Below, one piece after another: positions 1 to 9,200 of a stretch of 16,238 nt of DNA. The position numbers and the translations under genes were made by a program. Location of the stretch: positions 1 through 16,238 of the forward strand of contig CAZJIU010000052.1 in assembly GCA_964546145.1 (NCBI GenBank). Direction: 5' to 3'. The notes under the pieces were generated by a model. It was not told the origin of the DNA. It saw only the letters and a program-made list of their open reading frames with translations, and did no database searches. Origin of the DNA: CAZAKO01 sp964546145. GTDB taxonomy: Bacteria > Fidelibacterota > UBA2242. Every line of letters begins with the position of its first letter. The stretch's first letter is position 1.

Positions 1-603
1 CCCGAGGAGTTTTTTACTCCGCCGCTCAAAATTAAGGAGTATATTGGTTCCTACGCCCCATTTTACCCGCACTTCGATAGGCAGTCTTTCCAGGATTATC
101 TCCAAACCTTCGAGATCCCGGATAACGAGCGGTTGACCTCATTATCCTACGGGCAAAAGAAGAAATTTCTGGTCGCCTTTGGTCTGGCAACCAACTGTCG
201 TTTGCTGATTCTTGACGAACCAACCAACGGGCTCGATATTCCCAGCAAGAGCCAATTTCGGAAACTGCTGGCGGCGGCGCTGAGTGAGGACCGGATCATC
301 ATCATCTCCACTCATCAGGTACGGGATATTGGCAACCTGATTGACCCGATTGTCATCCTGGACGACGGCAAGATCATCTTTCAGCAAACAATTGAATCCA
401 TCGCGCGGAAGCTGATAGTAAAGTTGCAGAAAGAAGAGCCTGATCAGGCTTCGGTCCTATATGCCGAGAAGACCCTGGGCGGATATCTGTTCATCACCGA
501 AAATGACGGCTCGGCTGAAAGCAATCTGGATATCGAACTGCTCTTCAACGCCGTTATCGGTAATCAGGAACGGATCCGGACTATTTTTGAACAGGAGGCT
601 TAA
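1..603 (+). CDS. ABC transporter ATP-binding protein (5' end outside window)
   Basis: This is the C-terminal 200 residues of an ABC ATPase. The reading frame is open back to base 1, so the Walker A and Q-loop part lies upstream of the window. Visible motifs in order, numbered from the first codon, are an ABC signature LSYGQ (48-52) followed by a Lys run, Walker B LLILDEP with catalytic D72-E73, the D-loop NGLD, and the H-loop STH with H105. A short accessory tail of about 80 residues follows. The protein should hydrolyse ATP in the cytoplasm to drive the membrane protein encoded immediately downstream; the stop codon is directly followed by that gene's ATG. A YtrA-type regulator two genes on suggests a YtrB-like or bacitracin/envelope-stress ABC system. 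The family is certain; the substrate cannot be read from the sequence. Confidence 0.93.
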   Translation, partial: PEEFFTPPLKIKEYIGSYAPFYPHFDRQSFQDYLQTFEIPDNERLTSLSYGQKKKFLVAFGLATNCRLLILDEPTNGLDIPSKSQFRKLLAAALSEDRIIIISTHQVRDIGNLIDPIVILDDGKIIFQQTIESIARKLIVKLQKEEPDQASVLYAEKTLGGYLFITENDGSAESNLDIELLFNAVIGNQERIRTIFEQEA

Positions 604-1380
604 ATGAAGATCAAGTCTATTTTTGATCCCAAACGGTTTGCAATGCTGATCCGTGCCGACATTCAGCAATACTCCCGCACGATTTTAATCGGCACCGGGA
701 TTATCGCCGCGATTTATTTCGTCAGCACAATTCCGCCGCTGCTGTTTCCGCCGCATCGGGTTGACAGCGATTTTCATCAAGGCTTTTATCCCGCCATGCT
801 ATTCATCGCCGGATTCTTGTTCAGCGCGGGAGTGTTCTCGGAAATTCATAAACCCATCCGGAACGCTTACTTTTTCCTGCTGCCAGCCTCGCTCTTCGAG
901 AAAATGCTGGTGCGCCTGCTTAGTTCCGGTATCGGTTTCGCGCTGATTAGCGTTATTGTTTATTATTTGTTTTCGCTTATTTCGAGTGGCATTGCCGCTA
1001 TCTATGATTGGGGCAGTTTTCCGGCATTTAATCCGCTGACCAAGGATGTTCTGCTGACCATTGCTGTCTATCTGGTAATTCATTCGATTTTCCTGTTTGG
1101 CAGCGTTTATTTCAAAAAACACCAGTTTATGAAAACCGGCGTGTCGCTCTTTGCCCTGGTAATCTTGCTCGGCATTTTTGCTGCTATCGTTTTCCGGATT
1201 GTATATAATGATTATTTTCAGGGGATGAGTTTTGTGGACAATTTGGGTTTCTCGGACTACAACTTCCCGGGTAATTTTGGTTATACGCTAACTTCCATTT
1301 TTAAATATCTCTTTTGGATTGTACTGGCTCCTTTGTGCTGGGTGCTAACCTATCTGCGCTTGAGTGAAACCGAGGTCTAA
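604..1380 (+). CDS. ABC-2-type membrane subunit, six predicted helices
   Basis: A 258-residue integral membrane protein that I do not recognise as a named family member. Hydrophobic stretches suitable for transmembrane helices lie near residues 27-48, 63-80, 107-130, 146-168, 178-200 and 230-250. The N-terminus (DPKRFAMLIRADIQ) and the cytoplasmic-looking segment LLPASLFEKMLVRLL (about 97-111) resemble the P-A-S-x-x-E-K motif common in ABC-2-like permeases of FCB bacteria. The start is secure: ATG follows the ATPase stop with no gap, and AGGAGG sits at 593-598. It almost certainly pairs with the upstream ATPase. Whether it exports a substrate or works in resistance or signalling is unknown. 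Confidence 0.82.
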   Translation: MKIKSIFDPKRFAMLIRADIQQYSRTILIGTGIIAAIYFVSTIPPLLFPPHRVDSDFHQGFYPAMLFIAGFLFSAGVFSEIHKPIRNAYFFLLPASLFEKMLVRLLSSGIGFALISVIVYYLFSLISSGIAAIYDWGSFPAFNPLTKDVLLTIAVYLVIHSIFLFGSVYFKKHQFMKTGVSLFALVILLGIFAAIVFRIVYNDYFQGMSFVDNLGFSDYNFPGNFGYTLTSIFKYLFWIVLAPLCWVLTYLRLSETEV

Positions 1381-1381
1381 G

Positions 1382-1747
1382 ATGGAATTTCAAAAGGATC
1401 AACCAATTTATCTGCAAATCGCCGACTTGATCTGCGAAAACATTCTCTCCGGGGAATGGCATGAAGAAACCCGGTTACCTTCGGTACGCGATCTCGCAAT
1501 TTCTCTTGAAGTTAATCCCAACACGGTGATGCGCACTTTCACCTACTTACAGGATAAAAAGATTATCTATAATCAGCGGGGAATCGGCTACTTTGTGGCA
1601 GCCGGAGCCAAGGAGCTCACCCGGGCGCTGAAGCGTGAGGATTTCATCAATGCCTGGCTGCCTCAGGTTTTTAAAATGATGAGCCTGCTGAAGATTGATT
1701 TAAATGAGGTCAAGGAACTTTATAATAATTACGCTAAGACAGGATGA
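1382..1747 (+). CDS. GntR-family transcriptional regulator, YtrA subfamily
   Basis: A 121-residue cytoplasmic regulator. Residues 7-73 form a GntR winged helix-turn-helix: QPIYLQIADLICENILSGEW, then RLPSVRDLAISLEVNPNTVM (31-50) as the HTH and the wing GIGYFV (67-72). A short helical tail of about 45 residues replaces a large effector domain, which defines the YtrA subgroup. YtrA proteins typically repress their own ABC transporter operon, so autoregulation of this operon is likely; the operon promoter lies outside the window. The ATG at 1382 is preferred over an in-frame upstream start at 1364. It begins the conserved domain at the usual distance, has GAGG about 7 nt upstream, and sits one base after the permease stop rather than overlapping it. 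Confidence 0.92.
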   Translation: MEFQKDQPIYLQIADLICENILSGEWHEETRLPSVRDLAISLEVNPNTVMRTFTYLQDKKIIYNQRGIGYFVAAGAKELTRALKREDFINAWLPQVFKMMSLLKIDLNEVKELYNNYAKTG

Positions 1748-1751
1748 TACT

Positions 1752-2459
1752 ATGAAAACAAGCAGCAAAATTTTATTGACAATTCTAATCGTTCTTCTCG
1801 TTTCAATAACCGGGATAATCATCGCCTCCAGGATTGTGCTGAATCGAACTGCTCCGGAATCCGACCACTATTGGAGTAGCGATCTGAACCAGCAAGAACT
1901 CAATTTTAGCAATTATAATACCCTGCGGATTCGCGGAGTCTGGAAGATCAATGTCATTCAGGGCAGCAAATATGCCATCCGGCTCGAATATCCCCCCGAG
2001 CTCGCCGAGAGAGTAACGGTGGATCAGCATTCCTCTGAACTAGCTCTGGAGTACGATACTAAGGGGCTTAACCATAAAAATGCAATCCGGGCTGAGATAG
2101 TAATGCCGGATCTTACCGGTATTAAAGCTGTCGAAGGAACTTCAATTTTCTTAACCGACTTTGATTGCCCAACCCTCGATATCCATATTACCGGCGCCGC
2201 CAAAATCAAAGCTGACAATTCCTCCATAACCGATTTGAAAGTAGCGTGCGAAGGTGCCTCACATATCAATTTTAAAAATGCCCGGGTCGTAAATGCCAAT
2301 CTGGATGTCAAGGGTGCCAGCCGGGTAATCCTGACCATGGACGGTGGCAGTCTAACCGGTCAGGCGGCCGGTGCATCTTCCATAGTGTATTATGGTAATG
2401 TAACAACACAAGATATAGAATCATCCGGGGCGGTATCAATTCACCACCGCAAATCCTGA
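1752..2459 (+). CDS. DUF2807 (GIN-domain) beta-helix protein, membrane anchored
   Basis: A 235-residue protein with one N-terminal hydrophobic segment (about 7-30) acting as an uncleaved anchor or signal, followed by a domain on the outer face of the inner membrane. From residue 128 the chain shows six turns of a repeat of about 20 residues with the core [x]GA/TSxI: EGTSIF 128, TGAAKI 147, EGASHI 167, KGASRV 187, AGASSI 206, SGAVSI 225. This is the right-handed beta-helix pattern of DUF2807/GIN domains (PF10988), often labelled putative auto-transporter adhesin head domain. The part before it (LRIRGVWKINVIQGSKYAIRLEYP, about 58-81) matches the usual entry strands. ATG 1752 is chosen for AGGAT 8 nt upstream and for placing the signal at the N-terminus; an in-frame start at 1704 would overlap the regulator. 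It is the last gene of the operon. A biological role is not established for the family. Confidence 0.85.
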   Translation: MKTSSKILLTILIVLLVSITGIIIASRIVLNRTAPESDHYWSSDLNQQELNFSNYNTLRIRGVWKINVIQGSKYAIRLEYPPELAERVTVDQHSSELALEYDTKGLNHKNAIRAEIVMPDLTGIKAVEGTSIFLTDFDCPTLDIHITGAAKIKADNSSITDLKVACEGASHINFKNARVVNANLDVKGASRVILTMDGGSLTGQAAGASSIVYYGNVTTQDIESSGAVSIHHRKS

Positions 2460-2501
2460 TCTCCCGATAAACCACTCCCATCTGTAATTCCCGTCAGCAA
2501 G

Positions 2502-2535
2502 TCCCGTCAATTCGCTTGACATTGACGGGATTTTT
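2502..2535 (+). terminator. Rho-independent terminator of the ABC/GntR/DUF2807 operon
   Basis: A perfect 9-bp stem, TCCCGTCAA (2502-2510) with TTGACGGGA (2522-2530), has an 11-nt loop and is followed by five T (2531-2535). It lies 42 nt after the DUF2807 stop. A second copy of CCCGTCA just upstream (about 2489-2495) and a small GTCAA/TTGAC hairpin (2506-2520) could form competing structures, but the stem given is the strongest and has the T-tract. Confidence 0.85.
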
Positions 2536-2544
2536 CAATAACAT
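2516..2544 (+). promoter_or_regulatory. Possible sigma70-like promoter for the rdgB-sprA operon
   Basis: TTGACA at 2516-2521 is a perfect -35 consensus. After 17 nt comes TAACAT at 2539-2544, a 4/6 match to TATAAT. Transcription would start near 2551, about 40 nt before the rdgB GTG. The -35 box sits inside the loop and 3' arm of the preceding terminator. Housekeeping promoter consensus in FCB phyla can differ from the E. coli form, so this is a candidate only. Confidence 0.35.
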
Positions 2545-2591
2545 TCTGGGCATTTTATTTAAGAGAGAAGTTAACTTTTTGTCCCGGAACC

Positions 2592-3200
2592 GTGAAAATA
2601 CTAATCGCCTCCCATAATCAGGATAAAGTGCAGGAAATCCGCAATATCTTCAAATTGCCGAAATTACAATTTACGACGGTAGCTGAATTGGCTGGAGCTC
2701 CCCGCATTATTGAAGATGGGAACACCCTGTTCGAAAACGCATTAAAAAAAGCATCAATGTTGTCAGAATTTTCAGGATTACCTACTATTGCCGATGACAC
2801 CGGTCTCGAAGTTGATGCCCTGGGCGGCAAACCCGGTTTATTCGCCTCGCGCTATGCTGGTGAAGGTGCTACATACGATGATAATATTGATAAATTAATC
2901 CGGGAAATTTCCCAATTTCCGGCATCTCAAAGAACAGCTCGCTTTCGAACCGTGGCAGTCTTTTTCCATCCCCAATTAATGATTGCCGAAGAGGGTCAGC
3001 TCGAGGGCACAATCCTGACCCGCCGCCGCGGAACAGGCGGTTTTGGCTATGACCCGATCTTCTTCCTGTCCCAAAAGGGTAAAACTCTCGCCGAGCTGAC
3101 TCCCGCCGAAAAAAACGCCCTGAGCCATCGCGGACAGGCTTTCCGGCGTCTGTATCAAGCAGTTCAACAAAAGCTTACCGTCCTAACCCCAAATCGCTGA
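2592..3200 (+). CDS. rdgB: Non-canonical purine NTP pyrophosphatase (RdgB/HAM1 family)
   Basis: A 202-residue cytoplasmic enzyme that hydrolyses dITP, ITP and XTP to the monophosphate plus pyrophosphate, keeping deaminated purines out of DNA and RNA. Family motifs are all present: the substrate loop SHNQDK (7-12), EDGNTLFENALKKA from 41, the catalytic ADDTGLEVDAL with D68-D69, GKPGLFASRYAG, GTGGFGYDPIF (147-157), and the terminal SHRGQAFRRL (178-187). Length is typical for the family. The start is GTG at 2592, which begins the conserved MKILIASHN strand exactly; no better upstream start exists, and the Shine-Dalgarno is weak. It heads the T9SS cluster, 67 nt before sprA. The linkage looks like genomic co-residence rather than shared function. 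Confidence 0.97.
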   Translation: MKILIASHNQDKVQEIRNIFKLPKLQFTTVAELAGAPRIIEDGNTLFENALKKASMLSEFSGLPTIADDTGLEVDALGGKPGLFASRYAGEGATYDDNIDKLIREISQFPASQRTARFRTVAVFFHPQLMIAEEGQLEGTILTRRRGTGGFGYDPIFFLSQKGKTLAELTPAEKNALSHRGQAFRRLYQAVQQKLTVLTPNR

Positions 3201-3201
3201 G

Positions 3202-3277
3202 GTGTCACCCCCCAAATTTGCTACTTGCAAAGCAGTTAGTATCAAACCATATTGAAAGAAAATTTGGGTGGTAACAC
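3202..3277 (+). repeat. Imperfect 18-bp inverted repeat spanning the sprA start codon
   Basis: Left arm 3202-3219 and right arm 3260-3277 pair at 16 of 18 positions; the mismatches are 3206/3273 and 3210/3269. The loop is 40 nt. The core is CCCAAATTT against AAATTTGGG. There is no T-tract, so it is not a standard terminator. In RNA the right arm would pair over the GTG start of sprA (3268-3270) and the bases just before it. In DNA it could be an operator-like site. The loop contains a weak promoter-like pair, TTGCAA (3225-3230) and CATATT (3248-3253). The pairing is seen directly; any function is inference. Confidence 0.7.
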
Positions 3278-6200
3278 ATTATCGTTGGTGGAAATATATT
3301 GTCCGGCTAATCTTAATGCTCGGATTCTGCGTTCTCAGAGCTCAGGAGGAAGCTCCTGTAGCTGAGGGCGTCGCTTTTCCGATGAGAATCGATTGGCTTT
3401 CCGCGCGCTCCAGTCCAATTGGGATTGAGCGACCGCGCGGATTATCTTTGCTTTCACCAGATTATGTAACACTAAATACCAATATTCTCAAAATCAATTT
3501 TGCCGGTCTCAAAGCCACCCATGAAATTGACGCTACCGGCAACAATCTCATATTCACTAATCAGATGGATGGTACCGATTTACTCTATCCTCAGGGAGTC
3601 AGTTTATCAGACTATTATGCCCTAAAAATCCAAAATAATCTGCGCTTTCAATTGAGTGACCTTTGCCGTAAGGGTTATATCGCAGAGAAAACGGCAGTGC
3701 GATCGGAAAAGTTGGAACTGATTGGAGCCGATATTGCCGGGCAGCGGGTTTCACTGCGGGTCGCCGGAAATGTCAATATCAATGGCCGTCTGCAGAGCCA
3801 GAACCAGTCCCAGGTGCGCACCGGATACCGGGACACGCGCTCGACCACCTTCATCGTTGATCAGAAGCAGCAGCTGAACATTGAGGGCAAAATCGGTGAT
3901 CGGATCAGTATTTTAGTTGACCAGGACAGCGAACGCGATTTCGATTTCGAAAACAATCTCCGGATTATTTATACCGGCCAGGAAGATGATATTGTCCAAA
4001 AGATCGAGGCTGGCAATGTGGCACTTGCTCTACCTTCAACCCAATTTGTAACCTTCTCGGGTAAAAATAATGGTCTGTTCGGCTTAAAAGCTCTTTTAAA
4101 ACTGGGGGCTCTGGATATTACTACCATTGCCAGTGTAGAGAAGGGCAAAAAAGAGAAGTTGAGCGTTGATGGCGGAGCTCAGAAAACCGAGGCGACAATT
4201 AAAGATTCCGACTATCGCAAAAATCTGTATTTCTTCCTGGATAGAGATTTCCGCGACAAATTCTATCAGGGATTTCACGAAAACGGTGGGGTCTTTGTGT
4301 ACGATCCTAATTCTGTTATATCGAACCTGGAAGTATATAAGTCTACTACCACCGAGCAAGCCGGTTGTGTCTATGGTTATGCTTATATCGATCCCAATCA
4401 ACAGGATGCGGATACCAATTACATTGAGCAACGCTTTTTCATGCGTATGGAACCCGACAGAGATTACACTTATAATCTGGACCTGGGTTTTATTCGCATG
4501 TCAACTATGCTTCAGGATAATGAAATCCTCGCCGTGACCTACCGGGTAGTCAACTCCCAAAAGCAAACGCTTAAAGCTTATGGCAGCTGGAATCGCGCCC
4601 TGACCGACACCAGCGATATCACACTCAAGTTGATTAAACCCCAGCAAATGCTGCCAGCTCACCCCTGCTGGGATCTCGAATTTAAGAACGTCTATTACCT
4701 GGGTGCGACTGGCATTGACGAGCAGGGCTTTGATCTGCAAATAGTCTATATCCATGCAAAAGAGGGTAAGGTGGAGCGTGATCCACTGGATGGCATCAGC
4801 TTCCTCCAGAAATTTGGATTGGACATGCGCGATAAAAACAACTCCCCCAATCCTGATGAAATTGTCGATATTAATCCCGCCATCCTGAATTTACAGGCGG
4901 GCGAACTTTGGATACCCTACCTGCGCCCCTTCCAGGTTGAGCAAAACGATTTGAGCGGCACCTACAACCCCAACCTCGACACCATTTATAGCTGCACGGC
5001 TATGTATAATAAAAACCGCACCGATTATTCGGCAATCAACGAGGACTCTAAATTCGAAATCGTCTATAAATATGAGAATCGCAGCTCGATTATCAATTTA
5101 GGGGCAATGATTATCGAGGGGAGTGAGTCGGTCCAGCTGGGTGGCGAAACATTGACCCGGGGTGTGGATTATACGATCGATTATTTCTCCGGAACGCTTA
5201 CCCTCCTGCGTGTCGATGCCACGAATCCCGACCAAAAGCTGGATATCAAATACGAACGCAACCAATTCTTTCAGCTGGATAAGAAAACGATTTTAGGTGT
5301 CCGCGCTCAGTACGATTTCGGCGATAATTCCTTCATTGGTGCTACCGCTCTCTATTTCGGTCAATCGGTTATTGATGAAAAAGTTGACATTGGCTATGAA
5401 CCAATGCGCAATTTCGTTTGGGACATGAATGGCAAATTCAGCCAAAACCTACCTTTCCTGACCAGAGCCATTAACTGGCTGCCATTGATTAAAGCCGACC
5501 AAATGTCATCCCTGTCTTTCGAGGGTGAGATTGCACGAGTCAATCCCAATCCCAATACCCTTAGCAACGAAGCTACGGGTGATCCTGACGGTGTTGGTTT
5601 CATTGATGATTTCGAGAGCTCCAAAAGAATTACTTCTCCCCCAATCATGCAGCGTTACTGGTCGCACTCTGCGGCGCCACCCGGCAGAAGGGAAAATCAG
5701 CGCGGATTCATGTTCTGGTACAATCCCTATGGTGGTGTAGCTACAAAAAACATCTGGCCCAATAAAGAGGTCAGCACTCAGGCTCAGAATAATATAACCG
5801 AGATCATGGTCATGGTTCTCGATCCCCAATGGTCAATTGAAGTAGCTGACAATGCTTGCACACCGCAAGAGGCGTGGGGTGGGATTACCTACAGTTTTCC
5901 GTCCAGTTATTACGACCAATCGAAATCTAAATACTTAGAAATTTGGGTCCGGGGTAAAAAGGGCAGACTCCACGTAGATCTCGGTCAGATCAGCGAAGAT
6001 GTAATTCCTAACCGGAAGCTTGATACTGAGGACCAACCGGTTGGCGGCTTCAGAAACGATCTGGTGGATAAGGGTGAAGATACCGGGATTGACGGACAGT
6101 TCGACACCGATGAATATATCATTACTTCCCGCGGTACCCTGCACTATGGCGATGACCGACTGGAGACCGTTTACAAACGCAACAAAGAGGATCCCCATTC

Positions 6201-9200
6201 CGACAACTGGAAATGGAGCGAGGGCTCAACCAATTACCGCTATATCAACGGCACCGAAAACAACTATGAGCGCGACGCCAGAGGCAACATACCTAATAGC
6301 GAAGACCTGGATCGCGACTACACTGTAGACCTGGTCAACGATTATTACACCGCCGATTTTTCACTCGATGATGAAGTCGACAATGACTTTGTTGCCGGTC
6401 GCACCCAGTTTGAAAACGGTCGCCCCACTGGGTGGAAATTGTATCGTATCCCGCTAACCGACTTTAAAAAGATCAATCCCGAGGGCAACATTACCTGGCA
6501 GACGATTGAATCCTGCCGCCTCTGGTTCGACGGCACAGCCGATGAGGATACCGTGATGATTGCCAAAATCGAAATGGTCGGCAACGAATGGGAAGTTCAG
6601 GGAATCGCAACAACTGAGGGTAGAATTTACGAAAAGCGCGAAAATGCTTTTGAGATTTCCGTCATTAATTCCGAAGATAATCCCGATACTTACAAGGCTC
6701 CCAAAGGTGTCGAAGGTGAATATGACCGGATCAATGAGATCCGGATGAAGGAGCAATCACTGGTATTATGGTTCAATGGCAGCGAAGGGATTAAACCAGG
6801 CGAAATCGCCGCGGCGAAAAAAGTACTGTTAGAAGAAGCAAGCTTCATTACCTATCGAAAAATGAAACTGTTTATCAATGGCCATGATATCCACAGCCGT
6901 ACCAAATATTACCAGAACAAGGAAAAAACTCCGCTGCAATTCTTTATCCGCTTTGGGCGCGGTGGGCAAAATCCCCAGTACTACGAGTACCGCCAATCTG
7001 TGTATCCCGGCTGGGACAAAAAGAATTACATGGAAATCGATCTGGATTTCGTGACCAGCTTGAAAGGATATAACAGCGAAATAGAATTCCCAGATCACGA
7101 GATAAATCCCAAGCAGTTCCGGATTATCCGGAATGAAAAGGGTGAAATTATTCAGCGGCGCTGGCGCGAAGTCGAGAATGGTAGCTATACCGGCATGGAA
7201 ATTATCATCTACGGCGAACCCGCTATTTCGCGCGTCCAGCAGCTGGAAATTGGTCTGATCAATCAGAAATATGCCCTGGATGACTATGATCAAACAACAC
7301 CCCTCCCACGCTACGATAACACTGTCTTTGGCGAGGTCTGGATTGATGAACTGCGCCTTTCCGAAGTCCGTCGCGATCCGGGTGTTGCTTATCGTACAAA
7401 TATGGCATTGGACATCGCCGGTGTAGCCAGATTAAATATCAGCATGTCACAACAGGACGCTGACTTTCACACTGTCGAGCAGCGCCCCAGCCTGCAACCA
7501 TCAGGCCTCAATACCAACCAAAACTTTTCGGCCAACGGCAGCTTTTCTCTGGATAAACTCACCCCGGCAAGCTGGGGTTTACGTTTACCAGTCTCAGGTT
7601 CTTACACGAACCACACGGGCATTCCCAAATACGTTCCCGGAACCGATATCCTGACTGGTGACAGTCCACCGGATAGTATTATGGATCTCTCAAAATCCTA
7701 CGGATTCAATACTTCTATCAGCAAGCGCGGCTCAGATTATTGGCTAACAAAATATACTATAGACCAGCTCAGTCTTGGTTTCAATGCCCAGTGGGCAGAA
7801 CGTTCAAATGTGATGAATAAACTGATCAACAGTGAAAATTACCAGGGGAATGTCTCATATAGAGTCCCTTTTGGCACAAATAATTATTTCCAGCCCTTCA
7901 AATGGCTGCAGCCTGTTCCCCTTCTTGGCGACAAACTAGGCGAGCTGCACTGGTATTATACCCCGAATAACCTTCAATTCACTGCCAATGCCAGTGAGAA
8001 TAAATCCCGGACAGTCTCTCGGACAAGTAATAATATTACCCCCTCATATGACTTGAATATGAGTAATACCATCCTCGCCGGCTACAAGATGCTGGAAAAC
8101 CTGAGTATGAATTACTCCCGCACAATGCAGAACAACCTGAACGATCTGCGTTATAATAAAATAGCTATCATTCAAGACTTCAATTTCGGGATTCCCATTA
8201 ACATCGCCGAAAGTTACAACGCCTCCTTCACCCCAAAAATTTTCAGCTGGTTCACCCCAAGTCTGAATTACAACGCCAATTACAACTGGAGTGAACAAGC
8301 CCATAGCCAAACACCATATATTGACCAACTTAGCAACCAAAACCGGATCACCGGCTCTTTCAGTCTCAATCCTGCTTCGATTATCAAGATCTTTTATTCT
8401 CCCAAATCCGAGAAGCAGACTACCTCGGCGGTTACCTCTGAGCACTCACCAAGATCCGGCAAAGGATCAACTGCAACTCAAGTCCCTGACGAAACAACTT
8501 CGAAGGAGCCCGCTAAATCTAAAGAGATCCCGCTGCTCGAAAATCTTTTCAGCGCCTTGGGGCATATCGATCCGATTCAAATCAGCGGTTCTCAGGGCAT
8601 TAGTAACCGCAATAACTTCCGTATTGGCAATCCCAGTTTAGCATATCGAATGGGCCTCACCTACGATCCCGGCATCAAAGTAGATACTGTCTTAGCAGGA
8701 ACAAACCTGGATAACGTAGCAATCAGTAACGATTTCTCCTTAAGATCCGGAATAAAGATAACTAATGACATCAGATCTAACTTGAGCTTTAATCAGAATT
8801 CCTCCTGGACCGAAGCTCAGGGAATTAACAGTCGTACTTTCACCCGAGATTATCTTACCTATAAAAACAAAGGTAAAGACGGTATTCCCTTCCCCAGCTA
8901 TTCTATTAGTTGGTCACAAGTGGAGAAAATCTGGCTACTTTCAAAAGTATTTAAAAAATTATCACTGGATCATGGTTTTTCCGGAAAAGAAGCAAAAAAT
9001 TATCGCAATGGCGAAGTTACAAATTCTTCCTATCAAGTCTACTTTCAGCCGCTGATTGGACTGACCATGCAGATTACTGCCGACTTGAATGCCACCGCCC
9101 GCATGAGTCAGGGTAAGACAATTAACAATCTCACGAGTGGTACCGAGATCGTCCGCGAAAAAAATATCAATGCCACTCTGAATTATCAAAAAAGAGGTGG

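Noticed and set aside
3202..3277. The inverted repeat as a transcription terminator for rdgB
   Set aside because: There is no T-tract after the 3' arm, the loop is 40 nt, and the 3' arm enters the sprA coding sequence.
6829..7293. A 154-codon minus-strand reading frame inside sprA
   Set aside because: Its composition is that expected opposite a long coding frame; no domain, start signal or codon pattern supports it, and the plus-strand frame is conserved SprA.
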